Shown here one piece after another: positions 1-10,404 of a DNA stretch of 64,000 nt (position 1 is its first letter; each line of letters starts with the position of its first letter). The stretch spans positions 124,001 to 188,000 of the forward strand of contig NADL03000601.1 in NCBI GenBank assembly GCA_002205965.3, written 5' to 3'. This DNA is from Kappaphycus alvarezii. Lineage: Eukaryota; Rhodophyta; Florideophyceae; Gigartinales; Solieriaceae. The notes beneath the pieces are model-generated. The model had not been told where the DNA came from. It worked only from the letters and a program-made list of their open reading frames with translations, and ran no database searches. The translations under genes were made by a program, and so were the position numbers.

Positions 1-330
1 AAGTAGAACGGATACCGTAAGGAAACTTGAACCGAGTTTAAGATCATGTAGGAGGTAGCCTTACAACTTTATGGAAAAAGCGTGCAGCCGTGCGGCGATT
101 TTGCCTAGTTGAGTCGAAGAAAGCGATCAGCGCAGTGGTCAGCGATGAGAACTTGCATAATTCGTTTATGTTAAAACGTGCCCCTGCTATGTCCCAGATC
201 CAGTCTCTTTGCGCTGCACTTTCTTCCCCGCGGGTTGGATCCCGCGCCCCAACGGGCTCGGCGAAGGATGGGACCGAGCGGAATTGCTGGTGACTGTGAT
301 AGATATTTGTGCTTGAAATATTCGAAATGA
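1..330 (+). repeat. Direct repeat shared with 59809-60135
   Basis: The sequence from base 1 matches 59809 onward nearly base for base, with scattered substitutions, and the match fades at about 330 and 60135. In both places a LINE 3' fragment follows. The repeat is therefore most likely part of the same LINE family, and the left copy is cut by the window edge. It has no convincing protein of its own: several short frames are open but none is recognisable. Confidence 0.75.
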
Positions 331-410
331 AGCTGGTACTGTAATTGTTGTCATTTGCTGTAAATACAATTTAGCGAAGGATTCGTACAAAACTCGCCGC
401 GGGATCCCTT

Positions 411-1113
411 TTGACATCACTGCTGCTGCCGCTTCCTCCAAGCCATCCACTACGACAACGAAAAGTTTCTGAGGCACATTGGAGCATAATGCTACGTCGA
501 CACATCGGGCTTCTAGTTTATACGGACTCAATGACGCTGCAGTGTCAACACTGTGAGCAACCACTTGATACCTATGGCGCCCACGCCGCTGACATCTGCC
601 CCTCTGGTCTCGGCCGCATCCACCGCCATACCTCCATCCGCAACGTCCTCGCATATCATATGTTTCGCACTGCAGGCTTGGACTATCAATTCGAGGGCCC
701 GCTCCTAATACCTGGCACCGATCTGCGATCAGTAGACCTCCTTGTCCACCCCCATCTTCCTCCCGTTGGTCCCGGAGCGGCCCATCGCCTGTGACGTCAC
801 CATCGTTTCGCCGTATACACCTGCCTCCGTCACAGCACCGACGAAATCCGCTGCAGATGCCCCTGCCCAGGCCTACCGACGCAAGGTCCAGGATCTCGAG
901 CGCAAGCTCTCCCGCCGCCTGGTATCGCTCTCTGACAACACCTCTCGCGACCCGGGCTTCCGTTTCCCACCCGTCGCATGTGGTTCTCTCGATGCACCAT
1001 CCCCAGCCACCTGGTTTCTAGAAAAGTACCTACTGCGCATTGCGGCCCGCCATCACACCACCGCTGCGACGATTTGTACACGCATTGTCCAGCGCCTCAG
1101 CCGTGCACCGTAG
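411..1113 (+). pseudogene. Non-LTR retrotransposon (LINE) ORF C-terminal fragment, frameshifted
   Basis: Two overlapping frames (411-794 and 742-1113) together give one LINE protein C-terminus. The visible blocks are a CxxC (CQHCEQ) followed by a degraded GDHA-type block (GAHAADIC) and an RH pair, then a SVDLLV segment and an ACDVTI segment. These correspond to GDHAADLC, RPADILV and AYDVTV in the better copy at 58.1-59.0 kb. In LINE families with this layout the zinc motif is followed by a region resembling a restriction-like endonuclease that would nick target DNA. No reverse transcriptase is seen upstream. The frame break near 745-790 makes this copy dead. Confidence 0.6.
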
Positions 1114-1508
1114 TCATCGGTGGCTATGGCCATCATGTCTCAGGCTCAACTGCACATGATCGACGTGAACCATTCAGTTAGATCTTGGAGAGATGATCTT
1201 TACTCATTGCTTATTGAAGAAGAAGTTTAATGCGTTCAGAATCTATCTTAGAGAATCACCATCAGCTAGGCCTAAAACGTAAAATAATTACACAGGTGTT
1301 TCATTCTCATTGGCTGCCATAAATTTAGTTTGTCAACTCATTTACCCCTATTCAGATTTTTCCACCTGGGGCATTACACTGCTGCGTCCCTGCCCGATCT
1401 CGTACTCGTGGTACTACCGATCGAAGTGGTCCCTAGAGCCACTTCGATCCCTTTTCCAACGCAAGTACTAAGAGAATACAAAACCCCATTGCTCAAGAGT
1501 TTACGGAC
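1114..1508. other. No gene seen between the LINE and Harbinger relics
   Basis: This AT-rich spacer holds no recognisable coding segment. One end of the Harbinger element probably lies here, but I could not define a terminal inverted repeat or target duplication. Confidence 0.4.
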
Positions 1509-2460
1509 GATGGGCTATTTCACCTTATTGAAGACCTCCTTGAGTCAAGCAAAGAAGAAGGCCAAACGCAGACAGGAGGATCAAGACCCGGTCGAGCACC
1601 GAACATCGAAAGATTGCGGTTAGAAGACGGAGAACGCTTTCTCAAAGATTACTTTATCGGAAACACGGTATACCCATCTGCTGTTTTCAAGTACCGATTT
1701 CGAATTTCCAGGACGGTCACGTGCATCTACGATGCACTTCAAAAAATCCGTGCTTCACGCAAAGGAAGGATTGTTCCGAAAAATATGGGATATAAGGACT
1801 GCACAAAGCCACTGCTGCATTTCAATTGCTTGCGTATGGGTATTCATGTGACACTGTTGAAGAATATCTACGAATGGGCGCATCCACAGCAGACCAGTAC
1901 CTCAAAGAATCTGTGAAACAGTTATATCATCTTTCTCGGAAGAATGTCTACCACGACCTACGGAGAGTGACCTCAGGAAAATACTTGTGTGATCAGGGAA
2001 GCGGGGAGTACCCGGAATGTTGGGTAATATGGACTGCTCCAAATGGATTTGGAAGAGCTTTCCTACTGCATGCATGGCCAATTCGAATGGAAAGAAGGTG
2101 TACCGTGAATAAACATTGGATGCTATTGCATATGATACGTTATGGATGTTGCACGCAATCTTTGGCATGCCGGAGTCTTGTAATGATACCAATGTTCTCG
2201 GGAGTTTTCCCATGTTACAAAACATTGTAAACGGAAGCAATACGCCACCGATTGAATTCTTCACTGATGGCCAGAAGCGAAACATTCCGTGCTTTCTAGT
2301 TTACGCTGTATATCCGAAACGGGCCTGTTTTTTTCATACAGTACTAGAACCTGTGAATGAAATGGAACAGTTTGTCCAAATACCAAGAATCTGCGCGCAA
2401 ATATGTTTAACGAGCGTTTGGGGTTCTTCAAAGCAAGTGGAAACTTTTAAGTTAAAGTAA
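1509..2460 (+). pseudogene. PIF/Harbinger-like transposase relic
   Basis: A degenerate DDE transposase of the Harbinger (Pfam Plant_tran) type is readable across several frames. From about 1509 the frame gives an N-terminal block with RLRLEDGERFLKDYF. Near 1770-1900 it gives the family's helical block (LLAYGYSCDTVEEYLRMG). From 2020 a third frame gives the first catalytic region (NMDCSKWIWK). From 2116 follow FGMPESCNDTNVL, the second catalytic aspartate block, and a YAVYPK segment. At least three frame changes are needed, so the gene is inactive. The family moves by cut-and-paste and usually travels with a Myb/SANT-like partner gene, which I do not see here. Confidence 0.75.
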
Positions 2461-3448
2461 ATTATGGCGTCCATTGTTTTTGCTGTATTATCTTGCATAA
2501 AATCACCGTAGAAGAAAATTAAATGGTCAATGGAGAATCTTATTTCAAAAATAAACATGATGTGGACCCATTAGTTAGCGAAAGCGACACGCTAATGTGT
2601 GGCAATGTTGAGAGTATTTCTTATTCAGCTGTAGTCCCTCCTGATTCCTTTTCTGCTCTTTGCGAAACGAGAAACTTTACTAGGAACCAAATGGAATACC
2701 ATAATAAATAAAAGCTGGTGTTACATCATCTTTTGAATGATAAAAGATTTATTTTCATTATGAACTTTTTATATCACAGATGAATTTACAAAAAAATCTC
2801 TAGCCGTTTCCGTTGAGCGAAACTTTGTCACACTGCGAGCTTTTTCGACCTAATTACGGCGCTGGCCACTTGGGTTAAACTGAAACAAGTGCTGTCGACG
2901 TCCGCGCGGCTCTCGCTCTCGCTTTCTGCAGCGCCTTCTGCGCGCATGAGGTTGAATTATTCCACAAAATCGCCCTCATCACAGCCAAAGGGGCCGACGA
3001 AGTAAGCATGACTTCGTTGTAACGTCCAAGGGACTTGTTTCTAGTTTTCTACAGTTCAATTGCTTGTTGTGCGAACTTGACTTTTTGCTGCGCTGATTTT
3101 TCTTTTTTTGAAGAGCGCTTTTGCTTTGGATAGTCTGGTCGGTCGGCCGTTTGCAATGGACGCTGAACAGCCATCCCTTGGTACACTTCAACAACATTAT
3201 CCCTTCCGATTCTGGTTTTTCGGTAGTTTTGTTTGACGGCGCTCTTGACAATAACCCCCCTGAAAACTTTTCGTGGTCTCGCAGGACCTTCCACGTCTAG
3301 AGGAACTTGAAAATTTTTCCGCAATTATCGCTAGCGGACTGTTTCTTTACGCCATTTTAGATAGCCGTTGCCATACGATAAACATCATTTTCACTAACAC
3401 CAGGTGGTTTAGAGCGTCAAACGGCACACTTCGGACTCACTTCTTGAT
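2461..3448. other. Unassigned spacer before the outer inverted repeat
   Basis: No gene is supported. Short minus-strand frames at 2979-3324 are lysine/arginine-rich and unrecognised. They could be the tail of a Gag-like linker but no motif shows it. The match between the two sides of the large palindrome begins weakly at about 3435 and firmly at 3449. Confidence 0.4.
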
Positions 3449-4117
3449 TTGACCATTAAAAATAAAATTGAGAAGTGTCAAAAATAATGCCCAAATAAAT
3501 TCAATAGGAGTTACTGTATGTTAGCACTAAGTTTTATGATCTGAACCAATAGAGAGGGAATATTTAGAATATTTTTTTCATTTAATCAGTCAGCACTTTT
3601 GAACCGACTAATACAACTCTCAACCCCAAGATAAGAGTCCGCAAAGATTCCTGTAGAGCACTGCACACGCAAAATTTTACTCTGAGAGGTAAGTGAATTA
3701 CTCACGCATCGAGTATCGGTGTAGACCGAGTAGAACTTCGCACTCCTAACGCATGCTTCACATAAATGCAATCGATTGATACCGACTACTTTGAATCATC
3801 GCAGTTTCTCATTAGACATAACCTTGTGTAGTTCGACTCTATAGGGTATACGGTTGATGTACATGATTCTGGACACAGATTATGAGATTTTGAAACAGAA
3901 AGAATGGACAGTTATGCTTTAACAGCCTTAGTACCCTCTAACAACACATTCGCGACTACAAATTCATAATGGGCATTCCCGCCTAAATCAATACAAAGAT
4001 CTCGACCATGAATTTGAACGAAGGGGAGGCTTATCTCGAGAAAAACATGGACGGTACCATCCTGTCGAAGATTACGCTACGAACCCCTCCACAAGTCTGG
4101 GGCTCGCTTCCAGCGAA

Positions 4118-5001
4118 TCAAGAAGAAGTTGTACGCCCCATTTCCGGGGCAATCTTCAGGGTCCTATGAACAAGCTTGATGAAGTTGTTGGAGACTAGAA
4201 CGACATTTGTATTTCCTGTCTGTATTGTTCTATTCCCTACTTTTCCTACAAGAAGTCCAGGTGGAACGATTGAAATCATGTTCCTCATCATCGCTGATAC
4301 CATCGGACCCAGGTATTGCCGGAATATACCCGTGGTTGGAGCTCGCACCGAGAAAGGACAGTGATGGGTCGGCCTTTTACTTACCGCACACGTAATTTCC
4401 CATACTATTATTATTTCTCCTTCTGTACCCTTTGCACACTTTCGGAAAAGGTTCAACCGGTTATGAACTGAGTGAATACTTATACAGTCACAAAGCATGG
4501 AAAAATGGGAGAACTTCATTGTCAACAATGCACTACTTTCCGATGGCGATTGCGTTTGGGAGAAAATCGGATACAAATGCAATGCGTCTTCGAATGGTAC
4601 CATTTGTCGTTTTAGAAGCGCTACTGCTGAAAACTGATTTAAAATGCAAGCAAATTTGACCTTGAGGCACCCCTGCATGAATGCGTCGCAAAACAAAACA
4701 GTATCTGATAGGCCTGATTGTTGTTCGAGCTTTCCTTGCTTCAGTGGTTTTTCAAACCTATTGCAAGAGTCCTGTAAAGTTGTCTCAACAACGATCTCGC
4801 ATATTATAGCTCTCTTAATAACAAAGACAGTCCGGACTCCAAAGCTTGCATTTGCGACTTTTTTGGAGACAGTTCCGATCGCATTGTTTCCATTTGTATA
4901 ATCAAGCACGCGTACGATTCCATGATTTTCCGAATGTTTTCTTCTGCGCAAACTGTTTCTCTGGAATTGCGGCTACCTGAATGTTTCTTTTTCTTCGACA
5001 T
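4118..5001 (-). CDS. Gene B, left copy: two overlapping open frames, unknown
   Basis: One frame starts at the ATG at 5001, gives a lysine-rich N-terminus (MSKKKKHSG) and a leucine/glutamate-rich coiled-coil-like stretch, and stops after about 65 codons. A second frame is open without a stop from 4951 to 4118 (277 codons, no early ATG) and includes cysteine-rich and hydrophobic patches. Which frame is used is unclear. A splice joining the first to the second is possible. Against the right-arm copy most differences change the amino acid, so there is no sign of selection on the 277-codon frame. I recognise no family. Confidence 0.35.
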
Positions 5002-5087
5002 TATTGTCTGATATCCTTCCACACCCTAAATGCAATCTGGGTCATAATCCACCATTGTTGTAAACTGTCTTAGTACATTTGGTTGAT

Positions 5088-5435
5088 TCAAACTGAATCG
5101 CCAAGACAGTAAAGGGGTTTCATGTGTACCATCGTCATCGCTGTGTCTTCGAAGTACTCGACACGGCAGAAAATCAATCTCATGAACTTCCCTTCCGGAA
5201 TTATCCCCCTCCGGATAGAGAATAACACCGTAACCAATGCTTGAAGAGGAAGAGTACTCTTCTCCGTGTAGGGCTTGATTGGAACACCATATCTAAGGCT
5301 TGCTATGAACAGTATCCATTGTCCATAACACCTGAATGGCATCACCAGAGTCTGGAACTGCCACTTCTTCGAAGCACACATGTTAATGTAATCTGCGATG
5401 TCTTCTTGACTTAAGGTTCCCTTCCGAGGAGGCAA
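5088..5435 (-). CDS. Gene A, left copy: conserved 115-codon frame, unknown
   Basis: The open frame begins just after an in-frame stop with a TTG codon, and the first ATG is at codon 19 (about 5381). The translation is identical to the right-arm copy at 43327-43674, whereas neighbouring gene B differs at many residues. That makes this the best-preserved coding piece of the module. It contains EDIADYINMC, a hydrophobic stretch (WILFIASLRYG) and LFSIRRGIIPEG. It may be one exon of a longer gene read together with gene B on the same strand, 87 bases beyond its stop. Function unknown. Confidence 0.4.
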   Translation of the reverse strand: MPPRKGTLSQEDIADYINMCASKKWQFQTLVMPFRCYGQWILFIASLRYGVPIKPYTEKSTLPLQALVTVLFSIRRGIIPEGKFMRLIFCRVEYFEDTAMTMVHMKPLYCLGDSV

Positions 5436-6003
5436 CCATCAACAATTTATGGAAGCAAGAGTACTTTTTGCTTCAATAAAAACCTGTTACTCGCTTGGAC
5501 TTAACGACCAACACCGTCCTTAATTCGAATCAGTTGTTAGGTTTACCGACAGGGAATGGATTTCACAAACAAATGCGAGAAAGTAGTTTGATCACCGATG
5601 GTGCAATTAGAAGGGAAGTATAAGCCAGGTGTGCGGATCGGGATTCCCTGTCATCTTGTATCAAATTCTCTGCAAAGTCCGAGATTGGTAACGCTCATGG
5701 ATTGCCGAAACAACTTGGCGACAAATGAATGTTCATCCAAAAAAAATGTCATTCTATTGAAGTCAGAACCCATTCTGGTCAGTACTGCCCAATAATGTAA
5801 AGTGTATGACAAAGAAAAAACAGTCTTCGTAATGGCCCTTGGAAGTTGGTTTTTGGTTAAAATTGGAGGGAAAAATACGTCTCACAACTTCATATGTTGA
5901 CCCATTTGCACACGCCTAGAGCCTCTATTTGAAGATACGGAAGAGTGCTACGAGTTGAGAAACAACCCTTCCCTACAACAAGAAGCGCGAGCACAGAAAT
6001 TGA

Positions 6004-8219
6004 CCATCCCTGGTTGACCCCCATCTTCACAATACGAGTCGCCACCAATTTACATTGGTCGTCTCACCAATGAAATCAACTACAACGAGACGAGCTCGAC
6101 CCTTTGGACAGAGGATGGCTGCGTACAAACAGGCACTTCAAAAGCGGAACGCGAGAATGTCACAGAGGAAATCAAGGTTTACATCCACGGTGTCACCGAA
6201 CCAAGATCATGCTGTTGGACGCGAAGACTCTGACAATCATCGTAACGGTTATCCGGCTTCAGAAATACCCAAGAAGCAAGGAATATTTCGACTTGACGGG
6301 CTTGCTGCTGCGGCAGTCACACAGCGAAAATCAAGTGTTGCTGTTTCCAGGAAACGAATAGTCCCCGATGAAGGTGATGATGTGAGGGACCGCAGTCCTT
6401 CACTAATTGTTCTGAAAAGAAGGAGGGAATCGAAAATATGCCATTCGATATCTCGAGACACCGACTTGCATGGTAACGCGAAAAATTGAACACCTCCGGT
6501 GAATTTAGAAGAAACCTGTAATCAGTCAAGATCACCTCTTCTTTCATCAGCCCCCATAGAAAGAAATACACTCTTGGTTTTCTCCGCATTGCAGCCCTCT
6601 TGCGGTGAAAATTCATCTCCGGTACCGGACTTTCGATATTCTGGAAACCTACACGGAATGGCTGACAATGAGGTTCCTTTACCCTTCCCGACAAACCGTA
6701 GGACTGCTTTAAACGGAAATCTGTCACCCAGTGTAATTTTCTCGAAGGTAGAAGGACTAAAGGCATTAATCAATTCGTTCAGAGATGAGCTTTGCAGAAA
6801 GATCCATCGTGAAGTAGTGTGTGCTCGAGAGACGGTCAGAACTGACACAGCACATCTGACAGGAACTGTAAACCAACTAGATTCGAAGATGAAGGTAATG
6901 ATGTATTTCTCTTCGAATGGTGCTGGTAATACTTAAAAATCGAAATCAAAAACGAAGAGGGGCGACATTTTGGATAAATACATCCCATACGCGTTTATCT
7001 TATTAAATAATGAGAACATTACATTTGTTACCTGCACAAGGTTCACTGTTTGATCAACGAGAGAATGGAATCCAGAAAGACTTCTGGAATGGCGAAAGCA
7101 GTTGCATTATCGATAGTTACAGTCTTATTAAGTTTGCCTACTGACAAGACTAAGGATATGTACTATCAGGGGATAGGGTAGGGGCACTGCGAATTTCGAT
7201 TTGCCGTAATTCGGGGAACTTTTTTGAATGTGCAGCATAATAAATTCAAAACATTCTTGGATAATAACCAAAGAGACGGAATCAAGTCAACTATAGGCGC
7301 GGATTTTTATCGAGACCATGTAGATGGTGACAAAACCATTCTATGGCGATAATATCGGAATGAGAGGGAAACAAGAATCAGTCGTCCTGCTTGGATAGAT
7401 AAATTATGTGTTCGTATCAACCATATAGCAGCCGCCCGCATTATTGTTGAGACACGAAGTGATAGAACGAGGCAGGAAAAGTTGAGAGAAGAGCCGTCAC
7501 AGAACGATATCGCTGTGCATGGTGCGAGGGTAATATGTAAGTTGTATTGCACTCATCTCCATCAGTCCCGAGAGAAGGTGAAGAAAGGTTTCTTCTGCGA
7601 TTTCGGATTTCTACTCGCGGACTGGAGTAGCCTGAATGGAATCAATTGTCAGAGAAGCGTGCAGATAGCTTTCAAAGGAGGGTACTCTCCCCACCAGCTT
7701 GGGTAAATTGTGTTAAGTGCGACTTGCCACAACATGCCAGAGGCCCACGAAGGAAAGGCAATGGGCAGTTATAAGAACGTAGATGTGAAGAATAAGATTA
7801 TTTTTGAGGAATTGTTGACTCAACACGAGGATCTTGTTCTGGTTGCCGAGTATGAGGTCAGTGTGGTACCCAGTGATTGGAAACAGCGAAAACATGAAGC
7901 CGAGAAAATCCGCCGCCTCAAAAGATACATTCAACTGCTAGAAGTGGCTTTCAAATATATCAAGGAATGTTCGCAGGTTTCATCACTGGAGTTAATGCTT
8001 CGATTGCGCAAACATTCGTTTCGCTCCATATGCACAATTGCGATTATGTTTCGTTCTCTTGTTTATGAGTTCTTGGTGGAATCCAAGTTCGATGCAGAGA
8101 TTATTGCCGAGTCTGAGCGGGTCAGATGTGACGAGTGTACACTCGCAACATTCACGCCATCTCCAAGAACGGCCGCACATCACCTGACAACAAAGTGTCT
8201 ACGATTAATTGAAAAGTAA
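6004..8219 (+). pseudogene. Gene C, left copy: spliced unknown protein with in-frame stops
   Basis: A single reading frame runs from about 6004 (first ATG 6070) to 6894 and resumes at 7041. It is joined in phase by a good intron: GTAATG at 6895 and TGCACAAG ending at 7040, 146 bases. The protein would be about 670 residues: a basic N-terminus, a serine-rich middle, and a C-terminal helical part with EKIRRLKRYIQLLE. In-frame stops lie at 6487 (TGA), near 7181, at 7350 and at 7704. Those at 6487 and 7704 lie inside GT-AG segments whose removal keeps the frame (6473-6508, 36 bases; 7703-7768, 66 bases), so some could be short introns. No domain recognised. Confidence 0.45.
6895..7040 (+). other. 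Predicted spliceosomal intron in gene C
   Basis: The donor is AAG|GTAATG and the acceptor ends TGCACAAG|GTT. Removing the 146 bases joins two long frames in phase 0. The right-arm copy keeps the same reading frames on both sides. Confidence 0.6.
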
Positions 8220-8433
8220 TTTGCGGCCCTTCATCAGGCGGATGGTGTTGATTTTGCTGGATCTCACCCGGAAAACGGCAGAGCCATCAACGAGAATGGA
8301 GAAGGGGTGATGGATACCCATGGTATCGCCCCCTGCGTGGAGCAGGGAGTAGTTTTTCTATGACATGCAAACTTTTCAGTATGGTGACGGAAAGATAGGA
8401 TATGTGGTATTTGCTATCATGTTTTGGATGGAA

Positions 8434-8553
8434 GTCATATCATGATAAGCGTTATCTCTGATCCATGCACTATTGCAATGGTCAGTGTCTTCAATTTTCA
8501 AATAAATATGACATGGATGGCAGATACAGATATCTGCAGATGTTAACACCGCC
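8434..8553. other. 120 bases present only in the left outer arm
   Basis: Beyond 8433 the left arm continues for 120 bases to the LTR end at 8554. In the right arm the LTR of element A ends directly against the shared sequence at 40334/40337. The two LTRs therefore abut the outer module at different points. Confidence 0.7.
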
Positions 8554-9785
8554 TGATAGGAGTAAATCGTTGGAAGAAGAGAAACTCAGAACCAACTACC
8601 CCAAGAAGCAGGTGTTGCAAGCGACAAAAGTGCTACTGTGGTATAGTTGAACGAACAAAAAGGAGTGTATATGGAAGAAAGTTGAGAGGGCTACAAGCAA
8701 GTATGGAAGGGCAGGGTCTACCACCTATGCTTAGTGACTAGGGTAAAATAAATGCCTCTTATGTCTGAAGCTGAATCTCAACTTCCTAACTATTTGGGAC
8801 TTTAGTTGGAGTTGTCTGCCAACTTGCTTGACACCTCCATGAGGAAGCAGTTTACTCAGCTTATATAGACTTTTGGCTACCCCTAAAGTCCGAACAAAAC
8901 TAAAAAAGGTACCAGGAAATGCAAAGAAACAATTTGTGTGGATGATACACTCTAAACAAAAGATGGTTAAGAAACTAACCGTCAATGAGGTCCTCTTATT
9001 TTCCCATTCTCTAAATCAGATCCAAACAACTCCTCTGAAATATCCATGCTGTCCAAGCAGTCCCCACAAATATCTGCGAACAGCTCATAGCTCTCCATTC
9101 CCTTCAGGGAGATATCTAAACTACTAAAGATATCTCCATCCGGTTCCAGCGTCGGCATCACTTGTTCCATACTCTCCAGTCCAGGTCCCACCAGTCCAGC
9201 ACTTTCCATTTCTCCTGTTCCCTCATCCAACTCGTCCACGTCTTCATCATCCTCCTCTTCCTCCCCTTCTTCATCTTCCTCGTCCTACTCCTCTTCATCT
9301 TCCTCGTCCTCCTCTTTATTAACCACGTACACCAATTCAGGGGCCACTCACTCCTTGAAGGTCTCCCCAGCTCCCTCCTCGATGTCCCACTCCCGCCCCT
9401 CACCTATCTCCTCCGCCTCATCCTCAATAAAAAGGCGACGCATGAATTCGATCACCTTTTTCTTGGTTTGCCGGCGCAGGTAATTCTCGCGGTCAGTAGG
9501 TCCGAAAGGGAGTATGGGACTAGAGTTCAGGGGGCGGGTGTGGCGATTTTGGAAATGACTTTCGAGGGGAATAGATTGTTCATTATAGTAGGCTTTGGGG
9601 AATGGGAGACAATGGAGGGTGTTTTGGGTGTGTGGGGGAGAGAAGTGATGACCAAAATGATGGGGAACTTTTAAACTTGGAATAAAGGGGTTTATATAGG
9701 CTCCCGGGGTAGGTTATATAGATTAGGGATAGGTAAAATAAATCTGCAAGGGATTTGTAGTAGTGCATTTGCGCCCTTTCTATCA
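8554..9785 (-). mobile_element. LTR of the element-A family (lone copy)
   Basis: Read on the minus strand it begins TGATAGAAAG near 9785 and ends CTCCTATCA at 8554, about 1.23 kb. That is close to the 1.20- and 1.31-kb LTRs of element A. The final part matches their R/U5 region, including the TATATAGA box near 8868 and the conserved TTGCAAC...CCACGGTA-type segment. It holds a decayed copy of the LTR-encoded acidic ORF. No matching target duplication flanks it (CCGCC against AAAAA). The start is less certain than the end. Confidence 0.65.
8985..9500 (-). pseudogene. Decayed LTR-encoded acidic ORF
   Basis: In the minus frame the segment near 9500 reads GPTDRENYLRRQTK, then an FMRRLFIEDEAEE block, a stop, and an APELVYV segment. 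The 3' part (9239-8985) reads through EQVMPTLEPDGDIF and ICGDCLDSMDI. The same blocks in the same order occur in the intact ORFs at 15584-16150 and 31938-32504. A stop and frame changes make this copy inactive. It lies at the same distance (about 430 bases) from the LTR end as the intact copies. Confidence 0.65.
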
Positions 9786-10404
9786 AAAAACGAATTTGGA
9801 GGACGAGGTAAGCAAAAAGGGAAAAAGAACTTGATTCGGGATCGATTCAGAGGGGTAGATACAGTATAAAAATATCTAGATAAATTGGGAGTAAATTTGG
9901 AGAGGACCGCGGTAATGATAAGCAAGGCTCAGGGTGGTACAAATTTACTGGATACCAACCCACATATCTACCACAGCAAATTAACCCCCCATTTACACAC
10001 GGGAGGACGAGGAAGGACTGGAACTATAAGCAAATTTGGACAAGGAGAGGTAGTACAGTAAACTAAAGATCTGTAGATGACGGCGACAAAAAATCCGTTC
10101 CCATCAGCAAGCGCGTAACACCCCCATTCACCCATGCCCTTTAACACTCCAGGAACATGACTTCCCAACTCCCTAGGGGAACAAGTAAGAGAAGGTAGGT
10201 TGATGAATGAAGGATGGGGGAGGAGGCTTAAACTGCAAAGAGGAGGGAATAGTAAATACGAAAGCTGAGGGAGGGTTAAGGAGGGGAAAATATTTGGAAG
10301 GTGGGGAGGTAGGGAAACATAGGGGGTGTTTCAATTTAGGAAAGGTGAGGGGAGGCTCAGTATATACTTCTTGGAAAGGGACACGGAGTCTCATGATATC
10401 TGCA
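9786..10404. other. No gene seen
   Basis: This purine/pyrimidine-skewed spacer lies between the lone LTR and the tyrosine-rich ORF. Frames are short and low-complexity. I see no primer site, RT fragment or other motif. Confidence 0.4.

Larger units (their letters stand above)
3449..8433 (+). repeat. Left arm of outer giant inverted repeat
   Basis: This stretch reads as the reverse complement of 40337-45310. Paired coordinates add to about 48762-48770 along the whole arm, so there are almost no large indels. Proteins in the two arms differ by a few percent (about 15-20 of 277 residues in gene B, none of 115 in gene A), suggesting roughly 97 percent nucleotide identity by eye. The arm carries gene A, gene B and gene C. 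No target duplication is evident outside the arms. Confidence 0.9.

Noticed and set aside
187..654. Arg/Gly-rich 155-codon minus-strand frame
   Set aside because: Antisense to the LINE fragment. Composition reflects the GC-rich complement.
2979..3324. Minus-strand basic ORFs as a Harbinger partner gene
   Set aside because: No SANT or Myb tryptophan pattern, and the two frames overlap without continuity.
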